Below, piece by piece: positions 1 through 8,366 of a stretch of DNA of 30,586 nucleotides. Numbering within the stretch: the stretch's first letter is position 1; each line of letters starts with the position of its first letter. A model generated the notes under the pieces. The model was not told where the DNA came from and did no database searches. It was given only the letters and a program-made list of their open reading frames with translations. Source of the DNA: a virus. The stretch is from the IMG/VR virus record IMGVR_UViG_3300007345_000160, positions 1 to 30,586 of that record, one strand, 5' to 3'. The translations under genes and the position numbers were made by a program.

Positions 1-540
1 GATGTACCTAATAGTAAATTTTTTTTAGAATATATTGCTAGACCTCAAACTGCAGAAATATTTTTTGAAGATGTTTTAATGGCGTGTGTATTTTATGGAA
101 TGCCGATATTAGCAGAAAATAATAAACCTAGATTATTATATCATTTAAAACGTAGGGGTTATAGAGGATTTTCTATGAACCGTCCTGATAAAACAAAAAT
201 TAAATTATCTAAAACAGAATTAGAGTTGGGTGGTATACCCAATTCATCTGAAGACATTAGACAAGCACATGCTGCAGCAATTGAAACATATATAGAATCC
301 CACGTGGGCAATCTAGGAGAGTCTCACGGTAATATGTATTTTCAAAGAACCTTAGAAGACTGGGCTAGATTTGATATTTCAAAAAGAACAGCGCATGATG
401 CTTCTATTAGCAGCGGACTTGCTATAATGGCTTGTCAAAAACATTTATACCGACCCGTCGGTGAAAGAAAAACAAAAAAGCTTGATTTTGGATTTTCTAA
501 ATATACAAATTCAGGATTAAGAAGTCAGATAATAAAATAA
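1..540 (+). CDS. terL: Terminase large subunit, C-terminal part (5' end outside window)
   Basis: The frame is open from base 1 through the first visible ATG (base 79) to the TAA at 538-540, so this is the last 179 residues of a longer protein and base 79 is not a true start. The fragment reads IARPQTAEIFFEDVLMACVFYG, then a basic RRGYRGF stretch, and near the end an HDASISSGLA motif. Large terminases end in an RNase H-like nuclease that cuts concatemeric DNA during packaging; the Asp of HDAS (fragment residue 133) is placed like the last conserved acid of that nuclease. The portal gene begins 3 bases after the stop, the classical terL-portal order. The sequence resembles, from memory, terminases of crAss-like and marine Bacteroidota phages. 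The ATPase half lies upstream of the window. Confidence 0.85.
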   Translation, partial: DVPNSKFFLEYIARPQTAEIFFEDVLMACVFYGMPILAENNKPRLLYHLKRRGYRGFSMNRPDKTKIKLSKTELELGGIPNSSEDIRQAHAAAIETYIESHVGNLGESHGNMYFQRTLEDWARFDISKRTAHDASISSGLAIMACQKHLYRPVGERKTKKLDFGFSKYTNSGLRSQIIK

Positions 541-542
541 AT

Positions 543-2963
543 ATGGCAAAAAATAAAGGACAAATAACACAGTTTCCGAGTCAAGCCGTCTCAGATGCAG
601 TTAAAAAATCTAAAGATTATGGTTTATCTGTAGCTAGAGCGATTGAGCAAGACTGGTTTAACAAGGATAACGGGTCCGGAAGGTATTACCAAACACGTGA
701 TGAATATCATAGGTTGAGATTATACGCCAGGGGAGAGCAATCAATAAGAAAATACAAAGATGAATTTGCTATTAATGGTGATCTTTCTTATTTAAATCTT
801 GATTGGAAACCAGTTCCTATTGTTCCTAAGTTTGTAGACATTGTTGTTAATGGAATGCAAGATAGGCTTTTTAGTATTAAAGCCTTTGCTCAAGACCCTA
901 TATCTACAGGTAAAAGAACAAAGTTTGTTAACAATATTCAAAGAGATTTAGCCGCAAAAAAAATATTAGCGGATATAGAAGCTGAATTAGGTGTTAACGC
1001 TCGTAATGTACCTGAAGAAGAGCTTCCTGCAAATACGGAAGAGCTAGAGCTTTTTATGCAATTAAACTACAAGCAAGGTATTGAAATTGCTCAAGAGCAG
1101 GCTATAAACAACGTTTTTCTTTCAAATAAATATGACGAAATTAAAAGCAGAATTGATTATGATTTAGCTGTTATAGGTATTGGATGTGCTAAGCATTCTT
1201 TTAATAATACAGATGGTATTAAGCTTGATTATGTAGATCCTGCTAATTTAGTATGGTCATATACAGAAGATCCTAATTTTGCTGATTGTTATTATTTTGG
1301 TGAAGTAAAAAAAATAAAATTAAACGAATTAAAAAAGCAATTTCCATCTTTAACAGATGAAAAAATTGCAGAGTATACAAAAAAGGGTTCAAATTGGACA
1401 GACTATAATAATATAGGTAACACAAATGATAATGTTATAGACGACAATAACGTAGTTACAGTATTATATTTTAACTGGAAAACCTGGGAAAATAATGTAT
1501 ACAAAATAAAAGAAACATCTACAGGTGCTGAAAAGGCTATTCCTAAAGATGATTCTTTTGATCCACCTAAAGATAAAAGAACTAGATTTCAAAAAGTTGC
1601 GCAAGCAAGAGAAGTAATATACGAAGGGGCTTTTATTTTAGGTACTACAGAATTATTAAAGTGGGAAAAGGCAACTAACATGATTCGACCATTATCTAAC
1701 ACGAATAAGGTAATGATGAATTATATTGCAAGTGCACCAAGACTTTATAAAGGAAATATCAATTCCTTGGTATCTAAAATGGCACCTTATGCGGATTTGA
1801 TACAGCTAACACATTTAAAATTACAACAAGCAATACAAAGAATGACTCCATCTGGCGTTTATTTAGACGCTGATGGTTTAGCTGAAATTGATTTAGGAAA
1901 CGGTACAAGTTACAATCCGCAAGAAGCGTTAAACATGTACTTCCAAACCGGTTCTATAATTGGGCGATCTCAAACTGTAGATGGTGAAATGAATCCCGGC
2001 AAAGTGCCTATTCAAGAACTACCTGGCGGCGGAGGTGGTCAAATACAGGTTTTAATAGGAGCATATAATCAGTACATACAAATGATGCGTGATGTTACTG
2101 GTTTAAATGAAGCAAGAGATGGATCTGATCCAGACCCAAAAGCTTTAGTAGGTGTTCAAAAACTGGCAGCTGCAAATAGTAATACAGCTACAAGACATAT
2201 ACTAACGAGTAGCATGTTTATTACAACTTCTTTAGCAGAAGCAATTTCTTTAAGATTTAAAGATGTATTAGAATTTCACCCGTCAAAAGAAGCTTTTATA
2301 ACTGCGCTAGGCAGATTTACGGTCGGTTCTTTAGAAGAGCTAAAAGACTTGCATATGCATGATTTTGGTATATTCTTAGAATTAGAACCTGATCAAGAAG
2401 AAAAACAAATGCTAGAGGCTAATATACAAACGGCACTAGCCCAAAAAAGTATATTTTTAGAAGACGCTATTGATATAAGAGAAATTAATAATACAAAATT
2501 AGCTAATCAGCTTTTAAAATTTAGAAGAATTAAAAAGCAACAGGTTGACCAAGCTCAAGCTCAAGCAGCTAGTGCGGCACAAGCAGAAGCTCAAGGCCAA
2601 GCGCAAATTGTTGTTGAACAAGCAAAAGCGCAAGCAGAACAAATTAAAACAGAATCTAAAATTCAAGTTTCTACAGCTGAAAATGAGCTTTCTATTAAAA
2701 AGATGGAAGTTGAAGCAAGAACAAAAAGAGAACTTATGCAATATGAGTTTGATTTAAATGTTAGATTAAAGGAGTTAGAGCTTCAAGCGCAAAAAGAATT
2801 AGTTGAAAAACAAACAGAAACACAAAAAGAAATAGCTAACACAAAAATTAGCGCGTCCAAAATAACTGGACCGCCTGATACGGGCAAACCACAGAAGTCC
2901 TTTGAGTCTAAAGGCAATGATGTTTTAGGAGGTTTCGATTTATCAAGATTTGAACCTAGATAA
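543..2963 (+). CDS. Portal protein with long C-terminal helical tail
   Basis: An 806-residue protein directly after the terminase and before the scaffold and capsid genes, the standard place for the portal: the dodecameric ring at one capsid vertex through which DNA is packaged and ejected. The N-terminal half contains YTEDPNFADCYYFGEV (about residues 240-255), a pattern familiar from portals of Bacteroidota podoviruses. The middle has a Gly-rich loop (LPGGGGGQIQ, near residue 498). Residues about 650-770 are an almost unbroken Ala/Gln/Glu/Lys-rich helix, which could form a P22-type portal barrel projecting into the head. The 800-residue size fits the long P22/crAss type rather than the roughly 500-residue T7 type. 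The start is the only ATG next to the terminase stop, with an A-rich leader and no Shine-Dalgarno sequence. Confidence 0.88.
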   Translation: MAKNKGQITQFPSQAVSDAVKKSKDYGLSVARAIEQDWFNKDNGSGRYYQTRDEYHRLRLYARGEQSIRKYKDEFAINGDLSYLNLDWKPVPIVPKFVDIVVNGMQDRLFSIKAFAQDPISTGKRTKFVNNIQRDLAAKKILADIEAELGVNARNVPEEELPANTEELELFMQLNYKQGIEIAQEQAINNVFLSNKYDEIKSRIDYDLAVIGIGCAKHSFNNTDGIKLDYVDPANLVWSYTEDPNFADCYYFGEVKKIKLNELKKQFPSLTDEKIAEYTKKGSNWTDYNNIGNTNDNVIDDNNVVTVLYFNWKTWENNVYKIKETSTGAEKAIPKDDSFDPPKDKRTRFQKVAQAREVIYEGAFILGTTELLKWEKATNMIRPLSNTNKVMMNYIASAPRLYKGNINSLVSKMAPYADLIQLTHLKLQQAIQRMTPSGVYLDADGLAEIDLGNGTSYNPQEALNMYFQTGSIIGRSQTVDGEMNPGKVPIQELPGGGGGQIQVLIGAYNQYIQMMRDVTGLNEARDGSDPDPKALVGVQKLAAANSNTATRHILTSSMFITTSLAEAISLRFKDVLEFHPSKEAFITALGRFTVGSLEELKDLHMHDFGIFLELEPDQEEKQMLEANIQTALAQKSIFLEDAIDIREINNTKLANQLLKFRRIKKQQVDQAQAQAASAAQAEAQGQAQIVVEQAKAQAEQIKTESKIQVSTAENELSIKKMEVEARTKRELMQYEFDLNVRLKELELQAQKELVEKQTETQKEIANTKISASKITGPPDTGKPQKSFESKGNDVLGGFDLSRFEPR

Positions 2964-2994
2964 AACTATTTAAATTATTTTATTATATACAATT

Positions 2995-4239
2995 ATGGAA
3001 GAACAAGTTAAAGTTAATGTTGTAGAAGACAATACTCCTCCTACAACACCACAAGAAAAAGAAGCTGCTGTTTTAGAACAGGCTATTGAAGAGGGTTCTG
3101 TTGATGAATCGTATGGTCTTCAAGACGACGGCGTTTACAAAGTAAATTTAGATAAACCACCAACACCTAAAGAAGATGCCATTCAAGAGCAAGAAACAGA
3201 GAGCGTATCTGTGGGCGATGGAGCCGAAGATAGCCCGGAAGTGGACGAACAAGTACGGGAGCAAGATACAAAAGAAGAAAACGAAGAAGAAGAAGTAATT
3301 GATGATTCACCATTGCAATTAGTAAATGATGAACCACAAGAAGAAGAAAAACAAGAAGTACAGAAAGAAATCCAGCAAGAAACAAAACAGGAAGTAAAAC
3401 AAGAAGAAACAAAAGTTGTTTTACCTGAAAATGTTGAAAAGCTGGTGCAATTCATGGAAGAAACTGGCGGAACGGTAGAAGATTATGTTAATCTTAATCG
3501 TGACATTTCTAAAATGGATAATACAACTTTATTAAGAGAATATTATAAAAATACAAAACCTCATTTAGACGCAGATGATGTTGATTTTTTATTCAACAAA
3601 AACTTTGCATATGATGAAGAGACGGATGATCCGTCAGAAGTTAAAGCTAAGCAATTAGCTTTTAAAGAAGAATTATATAATGCCCAAAATTATTTCAATA
3701 GTAGTAGGGAAAAATACTATGCCGATCTTAAGTTAAGAAAGCAAGAAAGTGTTGCTCCTGAATATGCTGAAGCTATGGAGTATTATAATAATTCTAAGCA
3801 ACAATCAGAAGAGTATAATAATCTTCAAAAAGAGTTTATTGAAAAAACAAATAAAGTTTTTAATGATAATTTCAAAGGTTTTGATTTTAAGGTCGGAGAA
3901 AACAAATACAGGTTTAAAGTAGATAACACTGAAAAAGTTAAACAATATCAATCAGATATTTCTAATTTTATTAATGAATTTTTAGGTGACGACGGTTCTG
4001 TAGCGGACGCTGCAGGATACCATAGAGCGTTGTTTGCTGCTAAAAATGCAGATAAGATTGCAAATCACTTTTATGAGCAAGGCCGTGCCGATGCTGTAAA
4101 AGAATCTGCAAAAGAAGCAAAGAATATTAATATGGACCCTCGCTCCGATAATTCAACTATAAAAACCGAATACGGAGATAAAATTAGAGTTGTATCTGGA
4201 AATTCATCTGATAAGTTGCGCATTAAATGGAATAAATAA
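2995..4239 (+). CDS. Probable capsid scaffolding protein
   Basis: A 414-residue protein between portal and major capsid genes, the usual site of the scaffold, which shapes the procapsid and is then expelled or cleaved. Residues 1-150 are extremely acidic and low in complexity, with Glu, Gln and Lys runs around residues 95-140. Residues 160-350 are predicted helical. The last 30 residues are basic and polar (ending KLRIKWNK), like scaffolds whose basic C-terminus touches the capsid protein. No protease motif is visible, so a scaffold-protease fusion is unlikely. Function rests on position and composition, not on a catalytic or family signature. The 31-base leader is almost purely A/T. Confidence 0.65.
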   Translation: MEEQVKVNVVEDNTPPTTPQEKEAAVLEQAIEEGSVDESYGLQDDGVYKVNLDKPPTPKEDAIQEQETESVSVGDGAEDSPEVDEQVREQDTKEENEEEEVIDDSPLQLVNDEPQEEEKQEVQKEIQQETKQEVKQEETKVVLPENVEKLVQFMEETGGTVEDYVNLNRDISKMDNTTLLREYYKNTKPHLDADDVDFLFNKNFAYDEETDDPSEVKAKQLAFKEELYNAQNYFNSSREKYYADLKLRKQESVAPEYAEAMEYYNNSKQQSEEYNNLQKEFIEKTNKVFNDNFKGFDFKVGENKYRFKVDNTEKVKQYQSDISNFINEFLGDDGSVADAAGYHRALFAAKNADKIANHFYEQGRADAVKESAKEAKNINMDPRSDNSTIKTEYGDKIRVVSGNSSDKLRIKWNK

Positions 4240-4260
4240 CACAACTTAAAATCAAACAAA

Positions 4261-5793
4261 ATGGCTTTTACTGGTGGCATTCCTGCCGCATTACAACCAA
4301 CTCAGTCTAAAACACTTTATGCTGGGAACTACATTGACTTCACCTCAGCGGCGCATGATCAATGGACACAACAATTTTTACCCGATGTATACGAAAAAGA
4401 AGTAGAGCGCTACGGAAATCGTTCAATCGGATCATTTTTAAGAATGGTATCTGCAGAGATGCCTTCAACTTCAGATCAAATTATCTGGACTGAGCAAGGA
4501 CGTTTACATACTCGTTATGCAAATGTACTTCCTCAAGGAACTGCTGCTAACTTACCAGCTGCTGGCGCTGCTGCAGTTATTGCAGCTAACGCTAACGCAG
4601 GTGGAGTATTAAACTTCACTATTCCTGCTCAACCAACAAGTGTTGGTTTAACATCTAATACTACATCAAACTGTAACTTTAAAGTTGGTCAAACGGCTAT
4701 GGTACAAGTTCAGTCATCTGCAACTTCTGCTGTTGGTGGAACTGCTGATGTTATTAAAGGTGTGGTAACAGCAGTTTCAGGCGCTAGCTTCCAAATTAAA
4801 GCTTACAAAGCTCATGCTGGTGTAACAGCTGCTGAGCGAGTAACTGCAATGGTATATGGATCTGAATTTGCTAAAGGTACTGGAAACTTTACTGAAAAGC
4901 TAGATCCTAGCTATGCTACATTTACTAATGCTCCAATCATTATGAAAGAGCACTATTCAATCAACGGATCTGACACAGCTCAGATTGGATGGATTGAAGT
5001 AACTTCAGAAAATGGAGCGGATGGGTACCTATGGTACCTAAAATCAGAGCATGAAAATAGACTACGTTGGGAAGACTACGTAGAAATGGCTATGGTTGAA
5101 GGTGTTGAAAAAGCTGCTGGAGGAGCTAATATTGCTCTTGGAACTTACGGTGGTAGCCTTGCTGCACAAAATGCACGTGGTACACAAGGTTTCTTTGATG
5201 CAATTGAAGAAAGAGGTAACGTATATTCAGGATTTGGAGCGCAAGCTGCAGGTGGTGGAGCACTTACTGATTTTGATGCTGTTCTTAAGCAACTAGACAA
5301 GCAAGGAGCTATTGAAGAAAACATGCTTTTCTTAAATCGTGATTTATCATTAGAAATTGATGATATTCTTGCTCAACAAAATGGTGGCTACGCTGGTGGT
5401 ACTTCTTATGGAGTATTTAACAATAGCGAAGATATGGCACTTACTTTAGGGTTTACTGGATACCGCAGAGGATCTTATGACTTTTACAAAACTGACTGGA
5501 AATACTTAAATGACTGGTCAACTCGTGGAGGTTTTGGAGATGTTGAAGGTGTTTTAGTGCCTGCTGGTACGTCTACTGTTTATGACCAACAACTTGGTAC
5601 AAACATTAAGCGTCCATTCTTACACGTAAGATATAGAGCTTCAGAAACTGACAACAGAAAAATGAAATCTTGGATTACAGGATCTGTTGGAGGACCTACT
5701 AGCTCAGATATTGACGAAATGAGAATGCACTATCTGACTGAAAGATGTCTTATTACTCAAGCTGCAAATAACTTCGTATTATTTAAAGCTTAA
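4261..5793 (+). CDS. Major capsid protein
   Basis: A 510-residue protein after the scaffold, followed by a strong hairpin. Major capsid proteins of tailed phages have the HK97 fold and form the icosahedral shell. The N-terminal region (residues about 20-100) has the IDFTSAAHDQWTQQFLPDVY and IIWTEQGRLHTRYA segments. Residues about 100-210 are Ala/Gly/Thr/Val-rich and beta-like, as expected for an inserted domain, and the protein resumes at YSINGSDTAQIGWIEV. The C-terminal part has a conserved-looking SETDNRKMKSWITGSVGG run. Codon choice differs from the neighbours, with many AAC, TTC and GGA/GGT codons, which fits very high expression. The leader is A-rich (AAATCAAACAAAATG). HK97 fold is inferred from position, length and layout. 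Confidence 0.85.
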   Translation: MAFTGGIPAALQPTQSKTLYAGNYIDFTSAAHDQWTQQFLPDVYEKEVERYGNRSIGSFLRMVSAEMPSTSDQIIWTEQGRLHTRYANVLPQGTAANLPAAGAAAVIAANANAGGVLNFTIPAQPTSVGLTSNTTSNCNFKVGQTAMVQVQSSATSAVGGTADVIKGVVTAVSGASFQIKAYKAHAGVTAAERVTAMVYGSEFAKGTGNFTEKLDPSYATFTNAPIIMKEHYSINGSDTAQIGWIEVTSENGADGYLWYLKSEHENRLRWEDYVEMAMVEGVEKAAGGANIALGTYGGSLAAQNARGTQGFFDAIEERGNVYSGFGAQAAGGGALTDFDAVLKQLDKQGAIEENMLFLNRDLSLEIDDILAQQNGGYAGGTSYGVFNNSEDMALTLGFTGYRRGSYDFYKTDWKYLNDWSTRGGFGDVEGVLVPAGTSTVYDQQLGTNIKRPFLHVRYRASETDNRKMKSWITGSVGGPTSSDIDEMRMHYLTERCLITQAANNFVLFKA

Positions 5794-5810
5794 TAAGTTT
5801 TTTAACTATA

Positions 5811-5850
5811 GGATACGGGCTCTTCGGAGCCCAGTATTCTTATTTTATAT
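5811..5850 (+). terminator. Intrinsic terminator/attenuator after the capsid gene
   Basis: GGGCTC (5817-5822) and GAGCCC (5827-5832) enclose a TTCG tetraloop. The stem is lengthened by ATAC (5813-5816) pairing with GTAT (5834-5837) across one bulged A, and a T-rich run follows (TATTCTTATTTTAT). It lies 24 bases after the capsid stop and before the next gene on the same strand. The UUCG loop makes the hairpin unusually stable. It probably gives partial termination, or protects the 3' end of a capsid-rich transcript. Confidence 0.8.
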
Positions 5851-5859
5851 TATTTAATT

Positions 5860-6630
5860 ATGACAACAAAAACAACAAAAGCTCCTGACGCTGAAAAAGG
5901 ATGGGAGATAAAAAATAGAACATATGTACTGACCGGTAATAGATCACCTATTTCTTGGACAATACAAACAAAACACACAGCTAGAAAGCCCTTGCTTTAT
6001 TTTGATGAAGCAAACGGGATAAATAGAGAAATACGTTACGCTACAAATCAAAGATCTTTATTCGTAGATGAACAAGATGGGGCTGTAACATTATCTCATG
6101 TAATGTTTTTAGATGGTGTATTATATGTTCCAAAAGAAGAACAAAATTTACAAAAATTGCTTTCTTTATATCACCCAGAAAGAAATAAATTATGGGAAGA
6201 AATTGACGAAGTACAAGAAGCTGAAGACGAAATTGATGTTTTAGAATTAGAACTTGAAGCTTTAAACTTAGTTAATGAAATTGATATTGAACATTTAGAA
6301 GCTATTATGAGAACTGAATTAGGTTCAACAGTAGCTAGTCTTTCTTCTAAAGAATTAAAAAGGGATGCGTATAGATTTGCTAAATCGCAACCTGTTTTAT
6401 TTTTAGAACTTGTTCAAGACGAAGATATAAAATTAAGAAATTTAGCTAACAGAGCTGTTGAAGTTGGAATTTTACAACTTACTGATGACAATACTGTTTT
6501 TAAATTTGCTAATGGCAAAAAAGTTTTAACGGTACCATTTGAACAGCACCCATATGCGGCGTTAGCTCAATATTTTAAAACTGATGAAGGTGTAGATTTA
6601 ATGAAATCTATAACAAAAAAGCTTTCATAA
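5860..6630 (+). CDS. Head-associated protein of unknown function
   Basis: A 256-residue protein that I do not recognise. The first 100 residues are mixed beta-like (for example RKPLLYFDEANGINREIRYA). Residues 105-165 are an acidic helical stretch (EEIDEVQEAEDEIDVLELEL). The C-terminal part (KRDAYRFAKSQPVLFLELVQ onward) looks like a small alpha/beta domain. It stands between the capsid gene and the connector candidates and is flanked by a hairpin on each side, so a role in head completion or decoration is possible from position alone. No signal peptide or membrane segment is seen. Confidence 0.75.
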   Translation: MTTKTTKAPDAEKGWEIKNRTYVLTGNRSPISWTIQTKHTARKPLLYFDEANGINREIRYATNQRSLFVDEQDGAVTLSHVMFLDGVLYVPKEEQNLQKLLSLYHPERNKLWEEIDEVQEAEDEIDVLELELEALNLVNEIDIEHLEAIMRTELGSTVASLSSKELKRDAYRFAKSQPVLFLELVQDEDIKLRNLANRAVEVGILQLTDDNTVFKFANGKKVLTVPFEQHPYAALAQYFKTDEGVDLMKSITKKLS

Positions 6631-6636
6631 ACACTT

Positions 6637-6665
6637 GGCATAGGGTAAGAAATTAACTCTATGCC
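6637..6665 (+). promoter_or_regulatory. RNA hairpin between structural genes
   Basis: GGCATAGGGT (6637-6646) pairs over ten positions, one of them G-U, with ACTCTATGCC (6656-6665) around a nine-base loop. No T-tract follows, so it is not a standard intrinsic terminator. It may be an RNase processing site or an mRNA-end stabiliser separating the head and tail segments of the transcript. Confidence 0.6.
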
Positions 6666-6690
6666 GTCTAAACCAACACAATAAATATAA

Positions 6691-7434
6691 ATGGTAAATA
6701 TAGATAACGTCTACAATACTGTATTAGTAATAACTAATAAAGACAACCGTGGATATATAACGCCAGAGGAGTTTAATAGGCTAGCAAACCAAGCTCAAAA
6801 TGAAATATTTGAAAGCTATTTTAGAAAGCAATCTTCATATGAGCTTAATGCAAATATTACTAGTGATTTTGCAGATCCTGTTTTAAACACTTCTGAGAAA
6901 ATAAATGAATTTTACGGTGATGCTAATTTAGTATTAAGCAATGGTGTTTTTAACTATCCTAGTGACTTTTATAGATTAGGCGTTGTATCTGTTAATAATA
7001 AAGTGGCAGATTTTGCACATCATTCAGATATAAAATATATTAACCAATCACCTTTAACCTACCCTGTTGATAGCCAACCTGTATATACATTAGCTAAAAA
7101 TGGGGTTAAGGTTTATCCTAGCACAATAACTACAGGTGTTAGCATAGATTATTTAAAAAAGCCTAACAGACCTAAATGGGGCTATATTATGCCTACAGCT
7201 GCGCAGATAGCAGCGGGTATACCTAACAAGCCTATTTATGATCCAACTGTATTTGATCCCGCTACGGATAGTTATAGTGCATCTGCAAAGTCTTATAATT
7301 TTGAGCTACATGCTTCAGAAGAATATGATTTAGTTGTTAAAATTTTAACATACGCAGGAGTAGTTATAAAACAAGCTGATATAGCGGGATTTGGACAAGG
7401 TAAAGAACAACAAATAGCAGCAACTGAACAATAA
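6691..7434 (+). CDS. Putative head-tail connector/adaptor protein
   Basis: A 247-residue protein. The N-terminus (NRGYITPEEFNRLANQAQNE, residues 19-38) is a helical motif I associate with small neck proteins in many marine and Bacteroidota phages. The middle is beta-rich (FNYPSDFYRLGVVSVNNKVA) and the C-terminus helical (EEYDLVVKILTYAGVVIKQA). By gene order (capsid, connector, tail ring, nozzle) it would dock on the portal as an adaptor, comparable in role to P22 gp4, T7 gp11 or crAss-phage ring proteins. That role is inferred from position. Its stop overlaps the next start by one base (TAATG), indicating coupled translation. Confidence 0.6.
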   Translation: MVNIDNVYNTVLVITNKDNRGYITPEEFNRLANQAQNEIFESYFRKQSSYELNANITSDFADPVLNTSEKINEFYGDANLVLSNGVFNYPSDFYRLGVVSVNNKVADFAHHSDIKYINQSPLTYPVDSQPVYTLAKNGVKVYPSTITTGVSIDYLKKPNRPKWGYIMPTAAQIAAGIPNKPIYDPTVFDPATDSYSASAKSYNFELHASEEYDLVVKILTYAGVVIKQADIAGFGQGKEQQIAATEQ

Positions 7435-8357
7435 TGGCAATATCAAGAAAACCTTTAGATGTAAATAATTATTCTGCTTTAGATGGCGGAACAGGATTAG
7501 CTATACCGGGATACTATAGTAGAACAAATTTAAATGATATAATTAATAACTTTATGATTGCCTATGTAGGCGATGGTAAAGTTTTAACAAAGGTTCCTAG
7601 ATATGAAGTTGCTTTTTGGGCACAAAGATCTGTTCAAGAATTTAGCTATGATGTTTTACATTCTGAAAAATCTATAGAAATAGAACTAAGCCCAACTAAA
7701 AGCATTTCTTTGCCATCTGACTATGTTAATTACGTTAGAATTGAATATACTGATGCTAACGGTGTAATGAAGCCGATACTGCCAAGCAGAACAACTACAG
7801 CAAATAAATCAGTTGCACAAGATCAAGATTACAAATATATATACGATCAAGAAGGTAATATAGTTTTTAAAGAAATATCTGAAACTATTGAAAAATATCA
7901 ATCAGCTGAAAGATTAATGGATGTTCAACAAACTCAAGATTATTATAACGGCTATTTTGACACTGATGATTATTTGTATTACGGAAGAAGATACGGATCA
8001 ACTCCTGAATACCAAAATATAAATGGCACTTTTGTTTTAGATACAGAAGCTGGAAAAGTTTATTTTGATGCTGCTTTTAAAGAAGGCACTTTTATAACTT
8101 TTACATATATATCTGACGGTTTAGGTGATAATGGTAATTTTGATAATGTATACGTTCCTAAATTAGCAGAAGACGCTGTATACGCTTCAATGCTTTATAA
8201 TTTAGCTAAGCTTAGAGGTTCTGCTGCAGGCGCTGCTGGACTTTACAAAAAAGAAGCTTCTTCTAAAATGCGAAATGCAAAAATAAGATTATCTAATATG
8301 AAGTCTACTGAAATGGCTCAAATATTACGTAATAAAGCAAAGTGGATTAAACACTAA
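7434..8357 (+). CDS. Putative connector/tail ring protein
   Basis: A 307-residue protein coupled by a TAATG overlap to the previous gene. The N-terminal domain is helical (NDIINNFMIAYVGDGKVLTK), followed by the segment SPTKSISLPSDYVNYVRIEY. That segment recalls the N-terminal half of T7 gp11-like and other ring proteins, in which a Leu-Pro-x-Asp-Tyr turn precedes a beta-sandwich. The C-terminal 60 residues are basic and helical (YKKEASSKMRNAKIRLSNMK). It probably forms the second ring between portal and nozzle. Confidence is high that the gene is real and moderate for its role. Confidence 0.6.
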   Translation: MAISRKPLDVNNYSALDGGTGLAIPGYYSRTNLNDIINNFMIAYVGDGKVLTKVPRYEVAFWAQRSVQEFSYDVLHSEKSIEIELSPTKSISLPSDYVNYVRIEYTDANGVMKPILPSRTTTANKSVAQDQDYKYIYDQEGNIVFKEISETIEKYQSAERLMDVQQTQDYYNGYFDTDDYLYYGRRYGSTPEYQNINGTFVLDTEAGKVYFDAAFKEGTFITFTYISDGLGDNGNFDNVYVPKLAEDAVYASMLYNLAKLRGSAAGAAGLYKKEASSKMRNAKIRLSNMKSTEMAQILRNKAKWIKH

Positions 8358-8366
8358 TAAAATTGT

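Noticed and set aside
2545-2757. 70-residue plus-strand frame in the portal coiled-coil region
   Set aside because: A Lys/Leu shadow of the repetitive Gln/Ala codons of the portal, with no leader or operon position of its own.
3167-3455. Minus-strand frames of 81 and 90 residues opposite the acidic scaffold
   Set aside because: Leu/Ser-rich antisense of GAA/GAAGAA runs; both are typical composition shadows inside a clear gene.
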